A stretch of DNA of 64,000 nt, taken from contig CM043948.1 in the NCBI GenBank assembly GCA_014529385.2, positions 21,511,951 to 21,575,950 of the forward strand. Direction: 5' to 3'. The position numbers and the translations under genes are program-made. This document shows, in pieces, positions 53,642 to 64,000 of the stretch (positions are counted from its first letter, which is position 1; every line of letters starts with the position of its first letter). The notes below the pieces were generated by a model. The model saw nothing but the letters and a program-made list of their open reading frames with translations, did not search any database and was not told the DNA's origin. The DNA comes from Adiantum capillus-veneris (lineage: Eukaryota; Streptophyta; Polypodiopsida; Polypodiales; Pteridaceae).

Positions 53642-53935
53642 GCGAAACTGATCCTTGAAGAAAGTATTTCCGATACTTCTTCAGAGAGATCTTACGAGAT
53701 TTTCACTGAATACTTAGGATACTTGAACTTAAACGAAAGAGAAAACATAGCAGGAAGACCATCAAACCCTTCGGCCACAATGAAGCTATTGTTCATCAAG
53801 TATCAGTATGACAACAAGCAAGGTGCCAAGATCTACAAAGATGGTATGGACCGCTATTGTGTAAAGATAGAAGATAGACCGAGTGAGTTCAAGGACTTAG
53901 TGCCTGTGAGCTATAGCAGAGATAGGTACTGTTAA
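53630..53935 (+). pseudogene. Short gag-related ORF fused to the LTR end
   Basis: ATG 53630 lies inside the LTR end; the frame then leaves the LTR and runs 102 codons. Its later half, IYKDGMDRYCVKIED preceded by LLFIKYQYDNKQGAK, resembles the aromatic module of the 47.3-48.8 kb proteins (compare LYGDEDGRYYRAVTS). It ends six bases inside the LTR of the next element. It may be the start of gag from a related element, joined to the LTR by deletion or by a tandem arrangement. Confidence 0.4.
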
Positions 53936-54128
53936 CCCTCACGGATCACGGACACCCCATCACCTACGATGGACGTGTATTATGTATTTGGTAGAGTTAG
54001 GTACCGGGTTTGTCGGACCAATAGGAAAAGGGTAAGAGTGATCGCCAATGAGAGGCGCACTCTAACTGGGACATTCAAGGGATTAGTTGGCTAAGCATGG
54101 GCGCCCAAGTGTGAATGGGGTGAGCTCA

Positions 54129-54135
54129 TATAAAA
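54129..54135 (+). promoter_or_regulatory. TATA box of the gypsy LTR
   Basis: TATAAAA preceded by GAGCTCA. Transcription would begin near 54160. Confidence 0.6.
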
Positions 54136-54228
54136 GCCAACTAAACCTAAAATTCATGCATTCTCTCATTTGTGCAATAGAAGAGTGCTCTTGCTCCATC
54201 TCCATCTCCATCTTCTTATTCTTCACCT

Positions 54229-54231
54229 CCT

Positions 54232-54263
<32 letters not shown>

Positions 54264-54281
54264 AGAGAGAGAGAGAGAGAG
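54229..54281. repeat. (GT)n(GA)n compound microsatellite
   Basis: About 30 bp of GT followed by about 20 bp of GA inside the LTR. Confidence 0.95.
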
Positions 54282-54520
54282 TGTGTGCGATCGAGCATTC
54301 CGACGACGGTACGGCGGCGGCGAAGCGGTTGAGTGCGGCGGCTCCTTCTTCTTCACGGCGAGGAATCCTCCACGAAGCAAGCGTAGAGCGGTGAGTGACA
54401 CACCATCGCTTTCTTTGAGCTTACTAGTTAAGCTAGTTGTGTGCTTGGAGCCGTCTATGGCTCGCACACAGTGTTAGGCAAGGCCCTTGCTTCGACAGTG
54501 CGGCAAGGAGCGCACATTTT

Positions 54521-54538
54521 TGGCGCCGTTGTCGGGGA
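54521..54538 (+). promoter_or_regulatory. Primer-binding site, tRNA-Asp type
   Basis: TGGCGCCGTTGTCGGGGA is one base from the tRNA-Asp-type primer site common in plant Tat/Athila-like gypsy elements. Confidence 0.85.
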
Positions 54539-55603
54539 AATGCCCTACACTAAGCTCGGTTAAGCACCTTACGCTTTCTTGTGATGCAATTTCAATTGAA
54601 GGATTTGTGAAGAAGGTAGGTGTGTGGTTGTGTGGAGAAGATTTTTGTTACACTGTACTGTCTTTTTTGTTTTCTGTAAAGAAGGAGTTACAATTTTTTT
54701 GCAATGTATTGTTAGAATTAAGGTATTAGCTATGGAACGTTAGTTCTGAAAGGTTCAATGTTAGTTCTGTAAGGTTAGTTTTGTAGATCTGTTAGCTACT
54801 GTAGTACTGTGTAAACAGTGTTAAAGTGTGTGTGGCAGTATCTCTATTAGCTGTAAGTAGATAAGTTAGGTGTAATACTAAAAAAAATAAAAAAATAATA
54901 TATATATATATATAATAATTAAAAAAACGAAAAAAAAATAAAAACCAAAAATATTTAAGCGTGAGTGACTGGGGGGCTACACTAAAATTTTGATCGGGAT
55001 CGGGATCATTTCCCGATAATAATAATAATAATAAAAAAATATATATATATAAAATAATAATTATAATAAAAAACGAAAAAAAAAACCGAAAATATTTAAG
55101 CGTGAGTGACTGGGGGGCTACACTAAAATTTTGATCGGGATCGTTTCCCCAAGCCCAAGCCCAAGCCCAAGCCCAAGCCCAAGCCCAGGCCTCAGTCCTC
55201 AGTCTTATGATATATACTAAACTCACTCTTATGTATATACCCTACCCCCTCAAGAGGGAATGAGAGCATGTGGGGCAAGTCCTCCACTCTCCTCCCTTCT
55301 CTTCCCACTTGCACCCTTAGACTTTCTAATTTGGGCCTAATTCCCTACTAGAAATTGACGGTTTTAGGGATTCCGAGGGCATAAAGTGACCAAACGGAGG
55401 GCTGTAAAGCACGGCACGTCCCTCTGACCGAGACACTCGTTTTGAGCTATCATACGTTCTATTCTATAGCTGGGTCAGAAAAAAAGGACCAAAAAATCAA
55501 AAAATAAATAAATACGAAAAGACTTGGGTTGCAAAACACCCAAAATTACTAGGTGAGCAGCCTTCACGGGCACTCACTGACACTTCTAGGGGATCCAAGT
55601 CAT
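54539..55603 (+). other. Leader of the gypsy element, with direct repeats
   Basis: Non-coding. A 58-bp segment (AATATTTAAGCGTGAGTGAC, then TGGGGGGCTACACTAAAA) occurs at 54947-55004 and again at 55089-55146. Each copy is preceded by an AT-rich (TA/TAA)n stretch. A hexamer repeat follows. Confidence 0.8.
55147..55193. repeat. (CCCAAG)n hexanucleotide repeat
   Basis: Seven to eight copies of CCCAAG directly after the second leader repeat. The minus strand encodes alternating Trp-Ala, but no gene is supported. Confidence 0.9.
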
Positions 55604-58600
55604 ATGAACCTACGCTCTGGACGAGTGTTAGAGCACGAGCATATTGGTAGTGCCTCCATTTACTCGGGCACCCATTATTCCTCCACCCTAGGTTCTGGAC
55701 CTTCGGCCGGGACTCAAGGTAGCGCTACCCAAGATTCTCATATCGCGTCTAGTGATTCTTCCTCTGACTACGAAGTCATGGAGGGGTATCCTACACCAAA
55801 CCCTGATAGTTCAAGTCAAGACATGCATGCCATGGGCCCACGGCCCGGTTCCAGCGTGTTTAGCCGCTTAAAAGATACCCTTAGTAGAGCTACTCACTCC
55901 GAACATGCGGTTAATGAAATAAATGAAGGGAGTGGGGAATTAAATTCGTCATTCATGCCTAAAATAGACCCTATGCTTCTTGAGAGTGTGCATGTGAATG
56001 TTCCATCTACTGCACCTCCTGATCCTTTAGGACTATCTCCCTCTGAGGTTTTACTACCCGATGGTAGGAGTCTTGCGGAAGTGCAAGAGATCGAACGCTA
56101 TATGCAAGCAACAAGGGAGAGGAAAATTGAAAACCTACGAAGGCTAGAACAAAGTCGAGCCCTGAAAGCAAAGGCTCCTATGACAACAATCATGCCAGCC
56201 GAGCAACCGAGTGCTGCCAAGGTAGCAGTCACGGAGGGGCAAGCGATGGGGAGCAATAATGCTTCCACCTTGAGGGAAACCTCCAGCACGCCAGGCCTAG
56301 ATGGGATATTCCTAAACAAAAATTGAGAGTATGACCTACAAGCGGAAGCTTTAACTGATTGGTACACAGGACACACCTATCATGTGGGTTGGTTAGATGT
56401 TCTACAATCCACATCAGGTGCTACTAGCATAGATGAGCAACAACAGAAAGTCTATGATGTCCTCCATAGGATTGTCGAGTTAGAAAGACAGAACACAGGG
56501 ATCAACATGCCTTCAACAGGCCTAATGAGATTCTTGGATACGGGAAAGGCCAACCAACCAACCCTATCACAAATGGAGACTCCCTCAGTAAGCCCCATTG
56601 ATCCTCCATATGTTGTTTCGCCAGGAGCCTCAGTACAATCTGAGCCCACAAGTGGCAGCTTTACCTTCCCAGATCTAGCTCATCTTTCTCTTAATGACAC
56701 TACGGCTACCATGCATATCCCAGTGGTGAGCATGACAAGAAGTACACCATGGAGTTCATTTGTTAACATTGCGCCGATGCCTAGTAGCACAGTGCCCCCA
56801 ACTATACCTACATGTATGTATCAATCGTGTGCACCTATCGTACCTCAGCCTCATGTAGCTCCTGCACCTCCGATTATTCCAAGAGCTTACAATCCACAAT
56901 GGAATTATCCAAGCTCTTATACAAGTGGAGCCATGCTATTTAATAATAACATGCCATATCAGGCACCCCCTATGCCTAGGGCCACGCTTGTAAACTTTGG
57001 ACCACCGTCTGGTACACCACCATACAAAATATGGGACCCAAGAGCCGCGCGTATGCCAAGGCCAAGGCCAACTCCCATCTCACATGTGGTTCCAGGAGCA
57101 CATACACCCATTATACCTGCTCAAATAGGAGATTTGATAGCATTTGCGCAAACTATCGGTCGCTCTATTGCGGAAAACATGCGTAGTGCACCTGATAGAG
57201 AGCCTAGGAGCAAGGCAGTTCAAGTAGCTAAGCTCACACAGAAATTTAGTGGAGACGGAGATGCTAGAAAGCATATGGAAGTCTTTGAACATGTGTGCGA
57301 TTCCTTGGAAGAGCACAATGAGCTACATAAGTGTAAGGCTTTGAGTTTGACCCTAAGCGGAAAGGCTGGAGATTGGTATAGAACCTTAAGAGTAGAAGAG
57401 AAAACGATCTACTCTACTCTTAGGAGCCTGTTCTTAAAAGAATACATACGAGAGGGAGTACTTTGGGGTGTAGCCTCTCAGCTCCAGAAAGCCCAACGAG
57501 AAGAAGGTGAATCCGTGAGAGACTTCATTAGTCGCCTAAAGAATTTGAATTCTCGATGCAATCCAAACGAGCGATTCAACAACAACCAATTGCTCGATAG
57601 ATTCATTAGGAGACTACGACATGAAAGTATCTATAATGGCCTAGTCATTAGAGGTATCACTACTTGGGAAGTAATCACCATGAATGAAATCCAATTGGAG
57701 GATAATTTAATGATTGCAAGAGAAAGAGTGTCCGCCGAGCCGAAGCCTAGTAGCTCGCAAGCGTCAGGGCATGAGCCAATGAAGATAAAGCCAATCGTGA
57801 AAGAGCAAACGATATCTGAGATGACTTTGGCAGATCTCACCAAGGCCATCGAAGAAAGCCTTAGGGGTAATCGTGCTCCACAAAACACTCATATGTATCC
57901 AAGAAGGGAGCAACAATGGTGCTCAATTTTCTTGGGCCCACATACTACGAGTGAATGCCCTACTTTTAGAGTAAATTTTAACGGGACTTGTAACGCGTGT
58001 GGTAGGTATGGCCATCAAGCGAAGGATTGCCTAATGCTTAAACGAATCATGGAAAATAGACCGCCTATAGCTTGGGCAGACTCACCTCGAGTTCCTGCAT
58101 TGATGCCTACCCCACCCATGGAGCAACAGTTGCCATTATAGCACATGGTCCCTAGAACCCAAAATGTGGTCCAAACCACACCGTTGCCACCTCCAGTGCT
58201 AGGACCGCAACCCCCTCATCCAAGAGTTACACCTATGAGCCAAATAGGTTGTGAGTCATCTAGTACTTATGTAGATTGCGAAGAGGAAATAGACTCTAGT
58301 ATCACCTATGGAGTCGACATGCTTGAGGAGTGTCCCATGTACTATATGGAAGACCATTGGGGACAAATCAAACCGGTATATCAAGCTACAGCGCTAGCAG
58401 CAAGAGGCCAAAACATTAATAGTTTTGCCAAGAGACCACCTCTTCAGTGCTACGAATGTGGTGGACCACATCGAGTAGCTGAGTGCCCCATTAGAATGCA
58501 AAAGAATGCTGCACTAATGCAAACAAGTCAAGGGAGTGCATTGGCAATGCCAATACTCACTTGTAATCGTTGTGGCATAGATTATTTGATCGCACAGTGT

Positions 58601-59101
58601 CCTAACAATCCAAACGCACCGAAAATCACACCATTGAACATAATAGAGATTGTTGATGGGACAGCACCAACTATAAACATAGCACCAGTGAATGCACTCA
58701 CACGATCGATGCTCCAAAAGCAAAATTACATCCTCGAAGAGAGAGATGCTGCATCCATTGGCCGAGCGAGAAAGAAGAAAACACGAAGAAAGAAATCTCT
58801 TAATGCTTCTAGCTCAAAACCTAGTTCAAAGACTAACATAGGGACAGGAGAGGATCCCGTGTATATGAATGACCCTGAGGATGACTCAGATTTGATAGAG
58901 ACCACGGAGACCAAAACTATTACTACAAAGGAAAAAGCCAGTGAGGAGGATCACGAGAGGGAATTACGACAAACACCAAAACAGTATTCAAAGTTAAATC
59001 ACCCAGTTGCGAACCCCCAAGATAAGCCACGAGAGACCAAAAATGAGGATTGCAAGAGAAAGATTGGAACCTATCCAAACCCAACAGTGGAAATTGAATG
59101 A
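55604..59101 (+). pseudogene. gag: Ty3/gypsy gag, interrupted by in-frame stops
   Basis: One reading phase runs from ATG 55604 (MNLRSGRVLEHEH) to TGA 59099-59101. It is broken only by TGA 56324-56326 and TAG 58139-58141, with sense resuming at once after each. The capsid-type helices lie at 57240-57720 (FSGDGDARKHMEVFEHVCDS; FLKEYIREGVLWGVASQLQK; RDFISRLKNLNSRCNP). Knuckles: CNACGRYGHQAKDC near 57990, CYECGGPHRVAEC near 58447 and a degenerate CNRCGIDYLIAQC near 58563. A Pro-rich stretch lies between 56600 and 57100. At over 1100 codons it is long for a gag. The last 170 codons are acidic and basic linker. Confidence 0.8.
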
Positions 59102-60637
59102 GTCCAACAACTGAGGGGTTTGGTGGAAGAAACTCAACGAACATTAGAAACTGAACCCAAACATATCCAGATGTCGGACACAGTGTTTCCCACACAAGTT
59201 CAACCTCACAAGAACTACAGGCCGTTAGCTATACCCAGTATCATTCGGGAAGAGAGTGAGGGTAGGACATCTGAAAGTGAACACACACCTTTCCTACTAG
59301 AGAGAATGTTTGGTGAGGGAATGCCCGACCCCCTTGAGGAAGTGGAGATTCCATCTTCACCATTATCTTGTCAGGGTCCTACGTCCCACAAGATGCCATT
59401 AAATGTTGCCAAATTGATGGATTTCATCTCTTCAGAAGTTAGAACCACCATCATGTCCAAACTATATAAAGACCCCGAGCTAGTCTCAGCTCTTCGAGCC
59501 TTTCTCAATGGAGAATTACAGGCCGGATTACCACAGTTTGCACATATGAACAAACCTGAATCGGTAATGAATGATGAGGAACATTTAGCACCACCATCTG
59601 ACCTAGCGGGACATGAATCTGTAATTGAAGTACCCGTTAACAAGTTGGGGCAATACTTTGAAGGTGATGAATCTAATGCTACTCTACCAATCACTACTAA
59701 AGGATTAACTGTAAAGGGGGTCCTTGATGGTGGTGCGGGAGTCAGCATGGTGACAAAGAGTTGTTGGGAGTCTATGGGGCGACCTCACCTTGAAGCTACA
59801 AGCGTAGTGATAAAAATGGCTAATGGATCTATTGTTACGCCTATTGGAATGCTAAAGGATCTCAGGATCAAGGTCTTGGGACACAAGGTAAGGCCAACTT
59901 TCATTGTTATGGATTTTTCCAAGCATCCTATGTCATTTGAGATGATCTTAGGGCGTCCATTCATGAGCGAAGCAAAAATGGTGCATGACTGGTCCAAAAA
60001 CCACGTCTACTTACAGTTCCAAGACTCTGTCATTCGAGTTGATCTTTTAAGCGGTCGAATGCATCCTCTAGGAAATAAATTCATCATTGATAATCGATCA
60101 GACACAACAATTCACTCAGCTCCATTACAATATTGTTACACGTGTAACGAAGACACAGATATTGGGGAGAACTCTCCTTATATGGATATCCTACCCGGAA
60201 TGGCTGAGTCAGACAATGTCGATTGGGTGCACCTAGCGGCAACTATATCTACATGGGGAGCTAGAGGAACAACCTGGGTAACACCAGATGGGGAAGAGAT
60301 ACCACACATTGCACCAGTAAACATGTTAGGTGTAGCGCATGTAACATCCGATGATAAAAAAGAGGCACACCTACCTGAGAGTGAAACCGATGATTCCTCA
60401 AAGGCTTCAGGCCAATACACATCAAAAACGGAATCTCAAGGAGAAATGGATTCAGAACCTGAGGAAACATCGAGTGAACCAAGTATAGAAATTGAACACT
60501 CAAGGCCTAGTACGACCATCTATGGTAATTTATATGAGAGTGAAGAAGATACAAGAGAAGACCTATCAGGCGAGTCGAGTTCAAACATTTACCAAAATCA
60601 AAACCTTAACAAGAAACAAAGGTCATATAAGAGATGA
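59102..60637 (+). pseudogene. Ty3/gypsy protease region, in gag phase
   Basis: It continues the gag phase after TGA 59099. The retropepsin-like core reads TVKGVLDGGAGVSMVTKSCW (catalytic Asp codon 59726-59728, box D-G-G-A) and then MSFEMILGRPFMSEAK. D-G-G in place of D-T/S-G is common in plant Tat/Athila-type elements, so it need not be a defect. An acidic linker (ESETDDSSKASGQYTSKTE and similar) fills 60380-60600. It ends at TGA 60635-60637 with sense resuming in the same phase. Confidence 0.8.
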
Positions 60638-62817
60638 CGATATCGAGCAAATGTGAGAGCTAGGATAAACAAGGAAAGATCTACTACAGAATGGCTTAGC
60701 TATCTAGGGGCATGTGATGCTCATCGAAAGCTAGTAGACAATTGGGGTGAACATCTCCAGAGTGTCATGTGGTGCAGCCCGCGAACCATTGACCTCGCTC
60801 AATTGGAGGTTACAGAGCCAAAATTGAGTCGGACTATAAGAAGACGTCAAAACCGAGAGTTAGCACAACAACAAAAGGAGGTAGAACTAAAACAAAGGTC
60901 TCCGTCAGGACAAGAGCCTGCTGACTTACATACGGCTCCTGAACATTTTAAATCTTATACCACGAGGGAGCGAAAGGTTGTGTATGCCAAAGCCCAACGA
61001 ATACCTACCAATGGAAGTAGTGGAGTCGATGATGGTCCAGCGGTAGTTAAAGAGATAGAATTAGCAGAACCAGGTGAGGAGTCTAAACCAGTCTTTATTG
61101 CTCAAGACCTTACCGAAACTGAAGAGGATGTACTTAAGGAGCTCCTCAAGGAATACAAGGATATCTTTGCTTGGACATATCATGACATGAAGGGTGTTCC
61201 ACCTTCTATGGTGCAACATACAATTCCCATGATCAACACTGCTAAACCCAGCCAGCAACGACCATATCCAATGAATCCTAAGTACGCCAAAATTGTACAA
61301 GAGGAGATTGAAAAACTTCTCCAATGTGGATTCATATACCCTATTGAGCACTCAGAATGGGCTTCTCCAATAGTCATTGTGCCAAAAAAGAATGGGAAAC
61401 TAAGAGTGTGCGTGGACCTTAAGAAAGTTAATGCAGCCACTAGGAGAGATCATTATCCCTTGCCATATTCAGAACATGTGCTTGAAAGAGTTGTGGGCAA
61501 GGAAGCTTATAGCTTTTTAGATGGGTACTCTGGTTACAATCAAATCACAATTTCATTAGAGGACCAAGCTAAAAGTGCTTTTATCACAGAGTTTGAGTGT
61601 TTGCATTTCGTGTTATGGATTTTGGCTTAACAAATGCCCCTGCTACATTCCAACGATTAATAAACATTGCGTTTAAAGAATTTCTAAGGGAGTTTTGTGA
61701 AGCTTTCCTAGACGACCTTTGTGTTTATTCTTCTTGGGAGAAGCATTTGTTATATCTACGAAAAATATTTGAAAGGTGCATATTTTATCGCATCTCATTG
61801 AACCCTTTCAAATGCCAATTTTGGGTTAAGCATGGAGTCATTCTAGGGCATATAGTGTCCAAGAACGGGATATCCACAGATGAGAGTAAGATTAAAGCCA
61901 TTGCCGATTTGCCACCACCTACTAACTATAAAGGAGTTTAAAGATTTATGGGCCATGTTGGTTATTATCAAAGGTTTATTTTAAACTTTGCCGAGATAGC
62001 GCGTCCATTGTACAAGCTTCTTATCGAGTTTCACTGGACGGAAGAATGTCATCAATCTTATGAGTTATTAAAGAAGGCCCTAACAAGTGCTCCAATCCTG
62101 CGAACACCTGATTGGAATGTACCTTTTCATGTGCATATTGATGCATCAAATTTTGCTATTGGGTGTGTTCTAACTCAACCAGGAGAACATAAATTGGACT
62201 ACCCTATTAGCTTTGCAAGTCGCCAATTAAATGATGCCGAGATGAACTACACTACTACAGAGCACGAAGGTCTAGCTATGATTTACGCAGTAAAGAAATT
62301 TCGCTATTACCTTCTTGCTACCAAGTTTGTGTTTTATGTTGATCATCAAGCATTGCTATATTTGGTAAACAAGCCGTGTTCCACAGGTCGAATTACACGA
62401 TGGTTGTTAATTCTTCTTGAGTTTGACTTCACCGTTGTTGTGAGGCCTGGGAGGAAACATGTCATGGCGGATCATTTATCTCGTATCCCTAATGGCGAAG
62501 CTCCTACAGGGGTTGATGATGAATTGCCTAATACTCCTTTGTTCATTGTTGAGACAATGCCTGAATGGAGTGAAAAGATTGTTAACTTCTTAGTTAATGG
62601 TTTTCCACCCAAAGAGCTGCGAAAAGATATAGCTCAAAAATTAATCAAGGAATGCGAACCCTATTTCTTACTAGCTGGAACTCTCTATAAGAGAGGAAAA
62701 GATGATGTTCTTAGACGCTGTGCCTGCGAGGATGAGTATTTATATATTCTACAAGAGGCACACATGGGCGTAGCTGGTGGTCACTTTTTAGGAAAGTTGA
62801 CTGCCCGAAAGATCTTA
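60638..62817 (+). pseudogene. pol: Ty3/gypsy reverse transcriptase and RNase H
   Basis: The gag phase continues to about 61600: IEKLLQCGFIYPIEHSEWAS, VPKKNGKLRVCVDLKKVNAA and AYSFLDGYSGYNQITISLED. A frameshift near 61600 moves sense to the next phase (FRVMDFGLTNAPATFQ). The catalytic box is EAFLDDLCVYS (Asp codons 61711 and 61714). TAA at 61939-61941 breaks the frame before RFMGHVGYYQRF. RNase H follows with HIDASNFAIGCVL, TTTEHEGLAMIYAVKKF and YVDHQALLYLV. The wording fits the non-chromovirus plant gypsy branch (Tat/Athila side). All catalytic residues are present, but the breaks prevent a full product. Confidence 0.9.
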
Positions 62818-64000
62818 TAGTCAGGCTATTGGTGGCCCACTCTGTTTAAGGATGCATCACTTTTTGCAAAGGGATGTGATGAATGCCAACGCTTCAAGAA
62901 GCCACAAAGAAGTGATAGGATGCCTCTACATCCCATCAAGGTAACCCAACCATTTGAAAAGTGGGGCTTAGACTTTGTAGGACCGATTAGTCCGGCTGCA
63001 CGTAACACGCAATCACGATATATCATTGTGGCTACCGACTATGTAACCAAATGGGCTGAAGCAAAATCAACACGAAAGGCGGATGCAAAAACAACAGCTA
63101 AGTTCCTCTTTGAGAACATTATCACACGTTTTGGATGCCCCTTTGAACTTGTGAGTCACAATGGAAATCATTTTATAAATGAATTAATAAAAGAACTCAC
63201 ATCAAACTTCATGATATCTCACCACAAGTCTACACCCTATTATCCCCAAGAAAATGGCCAAGCTGAGAGTACCAACAAAACTCTCATCTCCATTTTGACA
63301 AAGACAGTTGAGGCTAATCGCACTGATTGGGACCTAAAGCTTACATCAGCTTTATGGGCTTATCGTACTGCGTATAAAGTTGCTATTAATTGCACACCGT
63401 TTAAGATGGTGTATGGCCAAGAAGCAGTTATGCCATGGGAGTTTGTCATTCCTAGTCTTCGAGTACCTTCTCAAGAAGGTTGGGATGGTAACCCCTTAGT
63501 TGAGCGATTATATATCCTGGAAAGGCTAGATGAAGAGAGGCAATTAGATGTGCGAAATGCTCTAGTGGACAAGGATAGGAGAAAGAAGTGGTTTGATAGC
63601 CATTTAAAGGATAAAGACATCAAGGTTGGTGATAAAGTTCTTATGTACGGGGTACGTAATGAAAAGAAGAAATTGAAATACGCTGGTAAGGGACCATATC
63701 GAGTGTGTGAAATTACCCCGCAAGGTACCATTCGTGTGGAGACTCTAGATGGAGTTGAAACCATTGGATTCGTTAATGGGAGTAAATTCAAAAGATATTA
63801 TGATCCTCTAAGCCAGGAAGAGTTGCAAGCCATCCATCAAAAGAAGGCTGCCAAAAAACAAGCAGAGCTTAAAAATATCCAAGCAAGAGTTGAGGCTCGA
63901 GAATGACAACAACGTCTTAGACGCCAACGAGAGGCTAATCTGGGAATCACGCAAGCATTTTTCGAGGACACAGATGACGAATCATTAGAATCTGATCCAC
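62818..64000 (+). pseudogene. Ty3/gypsy integrase, runs off the window
   Basis: The zinc region straddles TAG 62818-62820 (HMGVAGGHFLGKLTARKIL, stop, then SGYWWPTLF ... GCDECQRF). Core: WGLDFVGPISPAARNTQSRY with the first Asp, then VSHNGNHF, where the usual S-D-x-G-x-x-F has His (codon 63157-63159) in place of the second catalytic Asp, then PQENGQAEST with the Glu. The C-terminal domain follows (GDKVLMYGVRNEKKKLKYAG; GPYRVCEITPQGTI). TGA at 63904-63906 interrupts an open tail that continues to the window edge (LRRQREANLGITQAFFED). No chromodomain is seen before the edge. Confidence 0.88.

Larger units (their letters stand above)
53930..54516 (+). mobile_element. 5' LTR of the plus-strand Ty3/gypsy element (587 bp)
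   Basis: I place the start at TGTTAACCCT and the end at GCGCACA, four bases before the primer site. The TATA box TATAAAA is at 54129-54135. A (GT)n(GA)n tract at 54229-54281 lies in the transcribed part. The partner LTR would be beyond the right edge, so the start is inferred from TG and the TATA position and is less certain than the end. Confidence 0.65.

Noticed and set aside
54792-55226. Minus-strand 144-codon frame with an alternating Trp-Ala run
   Set aside because: It is produced by the (CCCAAG)n repeat and AT-rich direct repeats in a retroelement leader.

Overview
The window looks like nuclear DNA of a land plant with a large, repeat-rich genome. The evidence is plant-type LTR retrotransposons (Ty3/gypsy with tRNA-Asp-like primer sites, a chromovirus-like relic, Ty1/copia relics, a small element with an initiator-Met-tRNA primer site), several MITEs, and many long (GA)n/(GT)n microsatellites. 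I see no intact cellular gene, no rRNA or tRNA gene, no operon and no CRISPR. The species cannot be named from the sequence.

Layout. 0.6-3.4 kb: a decayed minus-strand open frame of unknown family. 3.75-12.3 kb: a decayed Ty3/gypsy region with two copies of a 0.8-kb LTR/leader-like block, gag-like remains with tandem duplications, and a chromovirus-like pol whose integrase is split by a 463-bp MITE. 12.6-13.36 kb: a fragment of the palindrome-bearing leader seen in full at 44.8-46.4 kb. 13.36-15.3 kb: a short non-autonomous (TRIM-like) LTR element on the minus strand, carrying a second MITE copy. 15.3-26.7 kb: mostly non-coding DNA with microsatellites, a three-copy 0.2-kb tandem repeat, a decayed ORF at 20.5-21.0 kb and a 43-bp inverted repeat.

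26.70-38.67 kb: a young minus-strand Ty3/gypsy element with 2.0-kb LTRs, gag, protease and pol. It shares its upstream LTR with a truncated second copy, giving the tandem order partial pol - LTR - gag-pro-pol - LTR. Its protein motifs resemble, from memory, a lineage best known from basidiomycete fungi rather than the usual plant lineages. Protease and pol are joined by a -1 frame change at a canonical slippery heptamer. 38.7-43.2 kb: foldback MITEs and copia remnants.

43.25-53.64 kb: a non-autonomous LTR element (TR-GAG/LARD-like) encoding only gag-like proteins and no polymerase. Its leader carries seven copies of a 20-28 bp palindrome centred on ACGCGT. A diverged copy of the same leader at 12.8-13.2 kb shows a paired C/G to A/T change in both arms. 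I regard this as the most interesting undescribed signal in the window. 53.93-64.0 kb: a plus-strand Ty3/gypsy element with LTR, primer site, gag, protease, RT, RNase H and integrase. It is full in layout but has seven in-frame stops and one frameshift, and it runs off the right edge. It shares a primer-site type with the gag-only element and could belong to a family that supplies the missing enzymes (inference).
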